Source of the DNA: QHWK01 sp035315685
Lineage (GTDB): Bacteria; Acidobacteriota; Vicinamibacteria; Vicinamibacterales; CAVVIG01
Direction of reading: 5' to 3'
Length of the DNA: 31,414 nucleotides
Assembly (NCBI GenBank): GCA_035315685.1
Contig: DATFXR010000164.1
Span: 1 to 31,414 of the forward strand
Part shown: one piece after another, positions 24,232 through 31,414 of the stretch
Layout of the letters: every line of letters starts with the position of its first letter
How positions within the stretch are numbered: position 1 is the first letter of the stretch
Translations under genes and position numbers: made by a program
The notes under the pieces: generated by a model
The model's database searches: none
The model's input: only the letters and a program-made list of their open reading frames with translations
What the model was told of the DNA's origin: nothing

Positions 24232-25104
24232 TCAGCGTTCCTGCGGCCCGCCGCGGCGCGCGGCCGGCTGCGCGGATTTCCCCTGCCGGGTCAAGAACGC
24301 AAGCAGGTCTTTGAACTCGTCGGGCGAAAGCCGTTTGTCATAATCGGTCGGCATCAGGCTCCTTGGCTCGACGACGACGCGACGGAGCTTGGCGCGATCG
24401 AAGAGATGGAGTTGATTGTCGTTGCCGATCATCTGCAGCGAATAGCCGTCTTCATTGAGGAGCACGCCCTCGACGATCGTTCCGTCGGCAGTGGTGACGT
24501 AAACGGGTAAGTAGGAATCCATTACGGGCAGCGCCTGCAGATGTGCGCCGCCGCTCCCATATACACGATGCTGCTGCTTGGTTAGTGCATCGGAGATGGA
24601 GCTGGCCTTTCGGAGGCCTCCGATGTTCGACAGATCGGGTGCAGTCAGCCCGCCTCTACCGCTCATCATGTGGCACGTGCCGCACTGACCCTTGCCCCAG
24701 AAGACCTGCTCGCCGTGTGCGACGTCGCCAGGAAGGGGGTTGTCGATCGCGGGGCCGCGCAGCGCGTGAATATAAGTGACCACCTTCCAGATGTCCGACT
24801 CGGGCATTCGCTGGGGCGACATCGGAGTACCCGCGACGCCGTTCTTGATGATGTTGAACGTCTGCCCGTCCGACACGCCGATGTCGAGGCGATCGCCGGA
24901 TACGATCGGCGGTCCACTTGTTCCGCCGCCGCCGCCGGCGCCGTGGCACGTCGTGCACTGCTGGTTGTAGAGGGTCTCGCCTTCGGCCACAGCCTCAGTC
25001 CTGCCAAGAAACGGATTGGCAGGGCCGGGCGCGGCACCGCGCTGAGCGAGCAGCGGCGCGACGGCGCACAGGAGTAGCCCGGCAACCGAACGGGTGGCTT
25101 TCAT
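24232..25104 (-). CDS. Diheme cytochrome c with C-terminal heme-associated beta domain
   Basis: A 290-residue exported protein. The start at 25104 has AGGAGG 6 nt upstream; the frame is open 11 codons further. The signal peptide spans 1-20. The first cytochrome module holds CTTCH (50-54) with a possible axial Met95 in TPMSP. The second holds CGTCH (141-145). Residues about 195-275 (VYVTTADGTIVEGVLLNEDG, SLQMIGNDNQLHLFDRAKLR, SLMPTDYDKRLSP) follow the pattern of the C-terminal domain of planctomycete/verrucomicrobial heme proteins (TIGR02603-like). It lies 10 nt after the PQQ dehydrogenase, so it is the probable electron acceptor of that enzyme. Confidence 0.9.
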   Translation of the reverse strand: MKATRSVAGLLLCAVAPLLAQRGAAPGPANPFLGRTEAVAEGETLYNQQCTTCHGAGGGGGTSGPPIVSGDRLDIGVSDGQTFNIIKNGVAGTPMSPQRMPESDIWKVVTYIHALRGPAIDNPLPGDVAHGEQVFWGKGQCGTCHMMSGRGGLTAPDLSNIGGLRKASSISDALTKQQHRVYGSGGAHLQALPVMDSYLPVYVTTADGTIVEGVLLNEDGYSLQMIGNDNQLHLFDRAKLRRVVVEPRSLMPTDYDKRLSPDEFKDLLAFLTRQGKSAQPAARRGGPQER

Positions 25105-25114
25105 GCGCGGCCTC

Positions 25115-26773
25115 CTACCGGCCATCGAACAAGCCAAAGGCGAACACGTTGGTTCCTGACGCGATCGCGAAAAACTGTTCGCCGTCGACGCTGTAGGTGA
25201 CCGGCGCGGCGGTAATCACGTCGCCGGTGTTGAAGTGCCACAGCGATTTGCCGGTTTTCGCGTCGAGGACGCTCACCTGGCCGAGCTGCTCCGGAGCAAA
25301 GACGATCCCACCGGCGGTCGACAGCAATCCCGGGCCGTAATGATTCGAGCGGATCGCTTTGTACTCCCATATGCGCTTCCCGGTGAGCACGTCGATCGCG
25401 CGCACGTACGCCTGCCACGGCGCGCGCGAGCTCTCGTAATATCCGGTCGCCGAATCGGCCACCGTGCTCGACCTGATCACGTTGATGCCGCAGCCTTCCG
25501 CGACGACAACGTAGAGATAGCCGGTATCGCGGCTGTAGGTCGGCGGCGGCCAGTTCGTCGCGCCTGCGGTCGACGGACAGGTCGAGGTGCCTGTGACGGT
25601 TGGCTCGTGTCCCGGTGCGACGATTGGCCGGCCCCTGGCGTCGAGTCCGGTTGCCCAGTCCAACTTGTCGACAAACGGCGTCCCCTGCAGGAACTCGCCG
25701 GTGTCGCGATCGAGGATGTAGTAGAACCCGTTACGGTTCGCCTGCAGCAGCAGCTTGCGCGATTGGCCGCGGAACGTGGCGTCGACGAGCACCGGCGTCT
25801 CCAGCGAATCCCAGTCGTGGACGTCGTGAGGCGTGTTCTGGAAATGCCACTTCAGCGTTCCGGTCTTCACATCGAGCGCGACGATGGAGTCGCTGTACAA
25901 GTTGTCGCCGGGCCGCGCGACTCCCGTCCACTGCGGATCCGGCTGGCCGGTTCCGTAGTAGATCAGGTTCAGATCGGGATCGTACGAACCGCTCACCCAG
26001 ATGGGCGCGCCGGCCGGAGTTCCGCCGCCCCACGTCGCGTACGCCGGATCCTCAGGCCGGGTGGGCACCGATGACCAGCTCCAGACGTATGTTCCGCGCT
26101 CGGCGTCGTACGCCTGAATGAAGCCATGAGGCCTGTTGCCGCAGACGATCACCTTGCCATCGGCGACGAGCGGCGCGCCGCCGCTGATGGTGAATCCGCC
26201 TTCCGCCTTCACGTCCCATCGGACGCCGCCCGTGCGCGCGTCGAGCGCGACCAGATGGCTGTCCGACGTCGCCATGTAGACCTTGTCGCCGTATATCGCT
26301 GCGCCGCGTTGGCTCGCCACAGAAGGTGGCTGACGCTGATGCGTCCAGATGATGTTGCCCGTCCGCGCATCGAGCGCGTCGACGCGATTGAAGGCGGAGA
26401 TGTACATGACGCCGTTCGCCACGATCGGCGTCGGCTCCAGTTCCTTCGCGCCCGCAAGGTGATAGACCCATTTCGCTTCGAGCCGCGACGCGTTGGCGGT
26501 CGTGACCTGTTTCAGCTGGGAGAAGCGCTGCGACGTGTACGAGCCGCCGTAGGTGACCCAGTCTTTCGCATCCGGACTGATCAACGCCTGATCGGGCACC
26601 CGGACCTGTGCTGCCGGTGCAGCGCACAAACCGAGGCACACGACTGCGGCTCTCAGTACGACGTCGCGCGAAGGCGTCAGCCGAGCGATCACCTGGACGC
26701 CGGACGCTGGACGCTCGGCTACAGGCTTCGCGCGACATCGATCGAAATGCTTCTTGAGCACACCCGCCTCCAC
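25115..26773 (-). CDS. PQQ-dependent dehydrogenase (quinoprotein), divergent metal site
   Basis: The GTG at 26773, only 3 nt after the lactonase stop, is preceded by AGGGAA inside the lactonase gene. A later GTG at 26692 is an alternative start closer to the signal-like hydrophobic stretch (VVLRAAVVCLGLCAAPAAQ). The 552 residues form a WD-like PQQ propeller: DWVTYGGSYTSQRFSQLKQV, LDARTGNIIW, LDARTGGVRW and ASGTNVFAFGLFDGR. At the active site, VHDWDS gives the catalytic Asp320 plus Asp322, the lanthanide-type pair. The Asn of GTGN is replaced by Gln277 (GTGQPDPQW), and the usual Glu segment is altered to CGNRPHGFIQ. There is no vicinal CC. It probably oxidises an alcohol or sugar in the periplasm and passes electrons to the cytochrome c at 24232. 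Confidence 0.88.
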   Translation of the reverse strand: MEAGVLKKHFDRCRAKPVAERPASGVQVIARLTPSRDVVLRAAVVCLGLCAAPAAQVRVPDQALISPDAKDWVTYGGSYTSQRFSQLKQVTTANASRLEAKWVYHLAGAKELEPTPIVANGVMYISAFNRVDALDARTGNIIWTHQRQPPSVASQRGAAIYGDKVYMATSDSHLVALDARTGGVRWDVKAEGGFTISGGAPLVADGKVIVCGNRPHGFIQAYDAERGTYVWSWSSVPTRPEDPAYATWGGGTPAGAPIWVSGSYDPDLNLIYYGTGQPDPQWTGVARPGDNLYSDSIVALDVKTGTLKWHFQNTPHDVHDWDSLETPVLVDATFRGQSRKLLLQANRNGFYYILDRDTGEFLQGTPFVDKLDWATGLDARGRPIVAPGHEPTVTGTSTCPSTAGATNWPPPTYSRDTGYLYVVVAEGCGINVIRSSTVADSATGYYESSRAPWQAYVRAIDVLTGKRIWEYKAIRSNHYGPGLLSTAGGIVFAPEQLGQVSVLDAKTGKSLWHFNTGDVITAAPVTYSVDGEQFFAIASGTNVFAFGLFDGR

Positions 26774-26776
26774 GCA

Positions 26777-28621
26777 CTACTTCCCTGACGCGGTCATGAA
26801 CGCGGACACCGGCAGCGCAGCGGAGGTGAATCGTGCCTTCGCGACCGCACCGCGGAAGTAGTTCACCTTGTTCATCCGGACGCCAACGGAGGCGCGACCC
26901 GCCCCTTGCGGCGTGAACGCCACTTCGGCTTCACCCTGCAGCTCGCCGTCGACGTAACTGCGGTACCATTTCCCGTCGTACACCTGCGCGACGTGATACC
27001 AACGGCCGATCGGGTGACGCTTGTCGGGAACCATCAGGGCCTTGCTGTAGCCGGGGCCATTGATGAACGCGTCCAGATACCACTCATTCTCGTTGGCGAC
27101 GCGAATCTCGAACAAGAACCGCGAGTTCGACTCGGCCGTCGTCTTCTCGACGCTCGTTGCGAGGCCGGTCTTTGGATCGATCTCGGCGAGGTGGAACCAC
27201 CGTTGCTGATTCGCGCCGCCATCGGGCCTGAAAATCGCCTCGAAGGTAAACGTCTCCGCGCCGGCAAGCGGATGTTGTTCGATGAGCAGCGAATCGCCGA
27301 CGCCATCGAACTCCACCGCTTTGCCGGCCGGACTGTCAATAATCCTCGGATGGCCTTCGACGGTCGTCTTCACGCCGCCGATCGTATCGATCCGATCGAA
27401 CGTCCAGGTGATTTGCCGGGGCGCCGGCGCAGCGGCTTTCACGAAGAACACCGACGCCGGTTGATCGATCTTCAATTCGGTCCCGGTCGGCGTGAGCCTG
27501 CCGGTCGCGGCATCGATGGCGAACACCACGACGTTGTTCGAGCCCTGGTTCGAAACGAACAGGTATCGCCCGGTCGGGTCGATCGTGATGTTGCGAGGCG
27601 TACGGCCCGCGGCTGGAAAGAACTCGCGCAACGTCAACGTGCCCTTCGTCGGGTCGACCGCGAACATCGTGACCGTGTCGGCGCCGCGGTTCGACACGTA
27701 GAGAAATCGTCCCGACCTGTCGATCTGGATCTCGGCGGTCGTGTTCCGGCCGATGAACTCCGTCGGCAGCGTCGATATCTGCTGAATCTCGGTCAGGCGG
27801 CCGTTCTCGACGCTGAAGACGCTCACCTTCGAATCGGTTTCATGGTTCACGTAGAGAAACCTGTCGGTCGGGCTCAACACCAGCCGGCGCGGCCCCGAGC
27901 CGGCGCTCACGGTGACAAACGGCGGAGTCGATGGTCTGAGCGCGGGCATCGTCGGATCGACGCGGTAGGTATAGATGCGATCGAGGCCGAGCTCGGCGAC
28001 GAATGCGAACCGGTCGTCTTTCGTGAACACCACGCCGTGCGTGTGGGCGCCGGTGGTCTGACGCGGACTCGCCGCCGGGCCCGTGTAGCGATCCACGTAG
28101 ATCGGATCGCCGAGTGTGCCGTCGGGCCGAATCTTCAGCGCGGCGAACGACGAGTTGTTGCGGTCCGGATCGGTGGTACGAAACCCATAGTTCGTCACTG
28201 CCGCGATGATGCCGCGCGGATCGACGACGACCTGGTTCGGGAGACCTCCACCGGCGGTCGCCGTGTTCAGGAGTGTCAACGCACCGTGCGCCGCGTCGAT
28301 GGCGTAGGCGCTCACCGTATCCGCCTTCGCCGCGTCTGGCGTCTGCCAGTTCGTCGCGAACAGGAACTTGCCGTCGGGCGTCGCGTGCACGTACGCCGGG
28401 TTGACTGTCTGCGCGACGAGGCCCAGCGGCGTGACGCGACCGCTCGCCGGCGAGAACCGCCAGCCGTAGATGCCTTTCGAGTTGGAGGGCGGATCCGTGT
28501 AGCTGCCGACGTAGACAAAGTACTCGTCGCTCGGCGGCGGCACCGCGCGAACGGCTGCGAGCCAGGCAGCAGCAGCCAGCAACGCGACGACGACCGGCGT
28601 CAGCGATCGGCCCACTCTCAT
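26777..28621 (-). CDS. Lactonase-type beta-propeller fused to LamG/ConA-like domain
   Basis: The 614-residue secreted protein has a signal peptide (1-26). A lactonase/YVTN seven-bladed propeller spans about 33-400 (YFVYVGSYTDPPSNSKGIYG, TTGAHTHGVVFTKDDRFAFV, SGPRRLVLSPTDRFLYVNHE, RTPRNITIDPTGRYLFVSNQ), as in 6-phosphogluconolactonase-like proteins. From residue 402 a LamG/concanavalin-A-like domain follows (ITWTFDRID, AVEFDGVGDSLLIEQ, FTFEAIFRPD, RWYHVAQVYDGKWYRSYVDG), which commonly binds glycans. It is the first gene of the operon with the PQQ dehydrogenase and diheme cytochrome c. Hydrolysis of a lactone made by that dehydrogenase would fit, but this is inference. The ribosome site is weak. 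Confidence 0.9.
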   Translation of the reverse strand: MRVGRSLTPVVVALLAAAAWLAAVRAVPPPSDEYFVYVGSYTDPPSNSKGIYGWRFSPASGRVTPLGLVAQTVNPAYVHATPDGKFLFATNWQTPDAAKADTVSAYAIDAAHGALTLLNTATAGGGLPNQVVVDPRGIIAAVTNYGFRTTDPDRNNSSFAALKIRPDGTLGDPIYVDRYTGPAASPRQTTGAHTHGVVFTKDDRFAFVAELGLDRIYTYRVDPTMPALRPSTPPFVTVSAGSGPRRLVLSPTDRFLYVNHETDSKVSVFSVENGRLTEIQQISTLPTEFIGRNTTAEIQIDRSGRFLYVSNRGADTVTMFAVDPTKGTLTLREFFPAAGRTPRNITIDPTGRYLFVSNQGSNNVVVFAIDAATGRLTPTGTELKIDQPASVFFVKAAAPAPRQITWTFDRIDTIGGVKTTVEGHPRIIDSPAGKAVEFDGVGDSLLIEQHPLAGAETFTFEAIFRPDGGANQQRWFHLAEIDPKTGLATSVEKTTAESNSRFLFEIRVANENEWYLDAFINGPGYSKALMVPDKRHPIGRWYHVAQVYDGKWYRSYVDGELQGEAEVAFTPQGAGRASVGVRMNKVNYFRGAVAKARFTSAALPVSAFMTASGK

Positions 28622-28645
28622 GGCGTGGCGGCTCTCGAGGGAAAG

Positions 28646-28673
28646 ATTATCCCCGAAGCGACCGTCCGACCAA
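28646..28673 (-). promoter_or_regulatory. Possible sigma70-type promoter of the lactonase operon
   Basis: On the minus strand, TTGGTC (28673-28668) and GATAAT (28651-28646) are 16 nt apart and about 25 nt before the ATG at 28621. The upstream gene ends at 28717, so this is the only room for a promoter between the two. Confidence 0.35.
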
Positions 28674-28716
28674 CCGCGATGTGATCGGCGTCAACCGTTG
28701 ATGTAGACATGCATGC

Positions 28717-30906
28717 CTATTGCTCATTCTTGTAGGCGCGGGGGCCTTCCTTGTACGTCTTCCACTGCACGTCAATCAGGTACGCGTGAAGGGCGTCTGC
28801 CTCATCCTGCGTCATCCCGGTCTTGACCCACGGCCAGCCGGGCGCGCTGCCGTATTTCGGCATACCGCGCTTTTGGTTGCTGCCGCCGAGGACGATCCCG
28901 TTGAAGCGCCGATGAACACTGAGCGGCATGTAGCGGAGGTCGGGCACCTCGCCGTCAAGCGCCCACGCGCCGCTGCCATCGGCATCAGGAGAATGGCACT
29001 TCTGACAGAAGAACTTGTTGTACACCCGCTGACCCTGCTGAATCTTTTCTGCACTGGCAGTTTGTGGCGGCGGCTCCGGGACCGGGGGAATGTACGCCTG
29101 AATTCGCGGCATCGGTGCCTTGCTTCCCAGCTTGAACGCCAGGAGTTCCGCCGGCCCGCGTTTGGTTTGGAGCGTGGCCATGTCGCTGACCCGCCCGAAC
29201 AGCCGGAAGCCGCCGCCAAGACCGATCGGCATCAGCACGTACTGTTCGCCGTTGACAACATAGGTGACCGGGACCGACTGGATCGCGGACCCGGTTTTTA
29301 CCGACCAGATTCTCTTGCCGGTGTCGGCGGCGTAGGCCGAGAAGTCTCCGCTGGCGTCGCCGTGGAACACGAGATTTCCAGCCGTGCCCAGCACACCCCC
29401 GTTGACCGACAGCGGCAGCGTGACGACCCAGCGTGGCGCCTGCTCGATCGGATCGTACGCGACGAGCCTGCCATGAGCCAACGTTCCGCTGCCCTGCCGG
29501 ACCGTTTCGTACGCGGGAATGTAGACGAGCCCTGCGCGCGCGTCGAAGCTCATAGGAAACCACGCGTGCCCCATCGCCGTGAGCGGACCGTTGGCGTTGT
29601 TCCGGACCGCCTCGCCGCGGGCCAGGGCCGCACTCTCGTCGGGAGCCGCACCCGAGTACGTCCTGACCGGGGCAGAGGCTGCCGAGGCTGGCACGTCGCT
29701 CAAATCAATCTGCGGCAGCGCGGACACCGCCGTGCCATCGATGCCGCGCGGAGGCAGCACCGCTCTTCCCGTGCGCGCGTCGAGCGTGTAAAAGACTCCG
29801 TTTCTCGGGACGGTCATGACGACTCGCTGTTCTTTGCCGTCGACCGCCAGATTCGCCACGAGGATGTGGAACTCCTCCGCGCCATTCGGAGGAGTGTTCG
29901 TCTGGTAGTGCCAGACGTACTCGCCCGTCGAGGCGTTCACCGCCACGACCGAGTTGGCGAACAACCGGCTACCACCCGACTTGATCCCGGTGAAGTCGCC
30001 AACGTCCTCGCCGGTGGTTGACGTGCCGAAAAGCAGCAAGTTCGTGACGGCATCGTAGGTGATCGCCGTCCAGACGTTGGCGCCACCCAGCTTCCAGGAT
30101 TCCCCTACCCAGGTTTTCGCCGCGGCCTCCATCGTTTTCGATTCGTATGGCTTCGATGGATCGCCGGGCGTAGTCCAGAATGTCCAGGCTGTCTTGCCGG
30201 TCTCGGCGTCGAGGGCGACAACGCCGCCGCGCACGTCGTACTCCATACCGGCCCAACCGGTGAACACCTTCCCGTCCCCCACGCGCGGCGCTTCGGTAAT
30301 CCCGGTCTGATCGGGATCGCATACGGTGGTCTCCCATACTTGCTTGCCCGAGACAGCATCGATCGCCACAATGCGGCAGTCGCCGGTGCCGACATACACC
30401 CTGCGATTCCACACCGCGACGCCGCGATTCTTCCGCCCCTCGTACGAGTTGCGCCACGGTCCGTCGATGCGGATATGCGGATCGAATTGCCAGCGGACCT
30501 TCGCGCTCACGGCATCGATGGCGTACACCCGGTCGAAGGGAGCGCCCAGATAGATCACGCCATCGACGACAATCGGTTCCGCCGAGAGACCCATCCGGCT
30601 GTCGATCGGCAGTGCCCACGCCAACCCGAGCCCGCTCACGTTCTGGTCCGTGATGTTCTCAAGTGAACTGAAGTGCTGGGACTCGAAGTTACCGCCGTTC
30701 ACCAGCCAATTGTCACCACGGCCCGCCTCCGCCAGCACGCGCGCTTGAGTTACATTGCCCGCTGCGCCGGCGGCTTCAGCGCGGCGTCCCGTAGGCGTTG
30801 TCCTGCCGCCGCCTTGCCGGTCAGCCGATCTGGCGTGCGTCTGTGACTCCGTCACTCCGTACGCGAGAACCCCAGCCGCAAGCACTGCGATCGACCAGCC
30901 CTTCAT
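28717..30906 (-). CDS. Quinoprotein-type propeller with fused C-terminal cytochrome c
   Basis: The 729-residue exported protein starts at 30906 with AAGGGA 8 nt upstream. A signal-like N-terminus is followed by a low-complexity stretch (about 28-55). The PQQ-type propeller runs from about 65 to 590 (NWLVNGGNFESQHFSSLENI, IDAVSAKVRW, IDAVSGKQVWE, LDAETGKTAW, LDARTG). A cytochrome c domain is fused at the C-terminus with CQKCH (634-638) and a likely axial Met682 in KRGMPKYG. This layout is that of a quinohemoprotein alcohol dehydrogenase. However, the catalytic Asp (WDYD region) is replaced by PPNGAEEFHIL, and GTGN is replaced by GTSTTGED. Only Glu222 of the site remains, so activity as a normal dehydrogenase is doubtful. 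Confidence 0.88.
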   Translation of the reverse strand: MKGWSIAVLAAGVLAYGVTESQTHARSADRQGGGRTTPTGRRAEAAGAAGNVTQARVLAEAGRGDNWLVNGGNFESQHFSSLENITDQNVSGLGLAWALPIDSRMGLSAEPIVVDGVIYLGAPFDRVYAIDAVSAKVRWQFDPHIRIDGPWRNSYEGRKNRGVAVWNRRVYVGTGDCRIVAIDAVSGKQVWETTVCDPDQTGITEAPRVGDGKVFTGWAGMEYDVRGGVVALDAETGKTAWTFWTTPGDPSKPYESKTMEAAAKTWVGESWKLGGANVWTAITYDAVTNLLLFGTSTTGEDVGDFTGIKSGGSRLFANSVVAVNASTGEYVWHYQTNTPPNGAEEFHILVANLAVDGKEQRVVMTVPRNGVFYTLDARTGRAVLPPRGIDGTAVSALPQIDLSDVPASAASAPVRTYSGAAPDESAALARGEAVRNNANGPLTAMGHAWFPMSFDARAGLVYIPAYETVRQGSGTLAHGRLVAYDPIEQAPRWVVTLPLSVNGGVLGTAGNLVFHGDASGDFSAYAADTGKRIWSVKTGSAIQSVPVTYVVNGEQYVLMPIGLGGGFRLFGRVSDMATLQTKRGPAELLAFKLGSKAPMPRIQAYIPPVPEPPPQTASAEKIQQGQRVYNKFFCQKCHSPDADGSGAWALDGEVPDLRYMPLSVHRRFNGIVLGGSNQKRGMPKYGSAPGWPWVKTGMTQDEADALHAYLIDVQWKTYKEGPRAYKNEQ

Positions 30907-30921
30907 TCCAGATTCCCTTCT

Positions 30922-30933
30922 GAACACGTGTTC
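30922..30933. promoter_or_regulatory. 12-bp perfect palindrome upstream of quinoprotein-cytochrome gene
   Basis: GAACACGTGTTC is a perfect dyad at 16-27 nt before the ATG at 30906, just upstream of the ribosome site. Such a site could bind a dimeric regulator. It occurs once in the window by eye, so this is only a candidate. Confidence 0.3.
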
Positions 30934-31032
30934 GGCGTCGCGTTCATCACCACGTCTTCGACTGGGAGGCTCCAGTCAACAATACGCGTGCAGTTCGCCG
31001 CAAGAGCAGAATAGAGTCGACGTCTGTTTTCG

Positions 31033-31414
31033 TCACGCGTTCGGGAACTTGATTCGCACCCGCGCCTCGCCAAGGACGACTTCATCGTCCGGCTGCAGCC
31101 GGACGCCACGCGTGCCCCGGAGGACCGAAATGGTCTTACCGCCCCGGATGATCCCGGTTCCGTGTTCGCTGCCGTCATCGTGCAATCGGAAGCGGCTGGT
31201 CGGCGCTTCGTAGGCGATGTGCGCATGCGTCCGCGAAACCGTCTCGTTGACGCCGCCCGCACCTTCGGTGAAGACCACGTGATTCGTCCGGATCAGCCGG
31301 TTGCGGTGGTCGCGGACCTCCGCCCCCCGGCCGACGTCGATGCGGGCGGCGGCGAATGAATATGCCCATCGTTCCATGACACCGACCACGGTCCTGATCT
31401 CGATCGGCGGCGGC
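31033..31414 (-). CDS. FHA-domain protein, 5' end outside window
   Basis: The C-terminal 126 codons of a protein whose start lies past the right edge; the frame is open through to the window end. The visible part, VMERWAYSFAAARIDVGRGA then RNRLIRTNHVVFTEG, leads into a forkhead-associated domain with ETVSRTHAHIAYEAPTSRFR, DGSEHGTGI and LRGTRGVRLQPDDEVVL. The phosphothreonine-binding Ser-Arg-x-His motif (SRTH) and the GT turn are present. FHA proteins usually bind targets of Ser/Thr kinases. The kinase-domain pieces in this window are fragments, so no partner can be named. Confidence 0.8.
   Translation of the reverse strand, partial: PPPIEIRTVVGVMERWAYSFAAARIDVGRGAEVRDHRNRLIRTNHVVFTEGAGGVNETVSRTHAHIAYEAPTSRFRLHDDGSEHGTGIIRGGKTISVLRGTRGVRLQPDDEVVLGEARVRIKFPNA

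Noticed and set aside
26906..28684. 592-codon plus-strand open frame
   Set aside because: It is antisense to the lactonase-LamG gene. Long open frames opposite genes are common at this GC content.

Overview
The window is a high-GC bacterial chromosome segment, most likely from a soil Acidobacteriota of the Vicinamibacterales type. That assignment is an inference. It rests on several periplasmic PQQ beta-propeller dehydrogenases, an ATPase-less FtsX/MacB-type permease of the ADOP kind, Tat-exported GFO/IDH/MocA and esterase proteins, tandem NHL propellers, and decayed relics that resemble a TonB receptor, a Pkn-type kinase and an integrase-core transposase. There is no rRNA, tRNA or CRISPR array that I can see.

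Layout. 1-4106 (minus): two tandem secreted NHL/PAL-like propellers (the second runs off the left edge) and a Tat-signal double alpha/beta-hydrolase esterase. 4263-7127 (plus): a truncated hydrolase relic, a Tat-signal oxidoreductase, and two tandem paralogous four-helix membrane proteins. 7354-11394 (minus): a two-gene operon of a YncE-type propeller/phosphoesterase and a phosphodiester glycosidase (NAGPA) protein. 11689-14209: small genes (cupin, ABM-fold, DUF883-like) among relics. 14436-17557 (plus): a lanthanide-signature PQQ dehydrogenase and a subclass B3-like metallo-beta-lactamase. 17563-17853: kinase fragments in opposite orientations, consistent with a local inversion. 18088-31414 (minus throughout): a DUF2306 membrane protein, a frameshifted ADOP permease, a transposase relic, a frameshifted diheme cytochrome, a tight operon of lactonase-LamG, PQQ dehydrogenase and diheme cytochrome c, a third quinoprotein fused to cytochrome c, and the C-terminus of an FHA-domain protein.

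How it fits together. The most coherent system is the 24.2-30.9 kb block. A propeller lactonase carrying a C-terminal LamG-like domain, a PQQ dehydrogenase and a diheme cytochrome c are joined by gaps of 3 and 10 nt and are all predicted to be exported. This suggests periplasmic oxidation of a sugar or alcohol with lactone hydrolysis and electron transfer to cytochrome c. A quinoprotein-cytochrome fusion lies just upstream. The three quinoproteins differ in their metal-site residues: one keeps the full set plus the extra Asp associated with lanthanides, one keeps only the two Asp, and one has lost the catalytic Asp.

Two genes carry frameshifts at short homopolymers. Read error and true decay cannot be told apart from the sequence alone.
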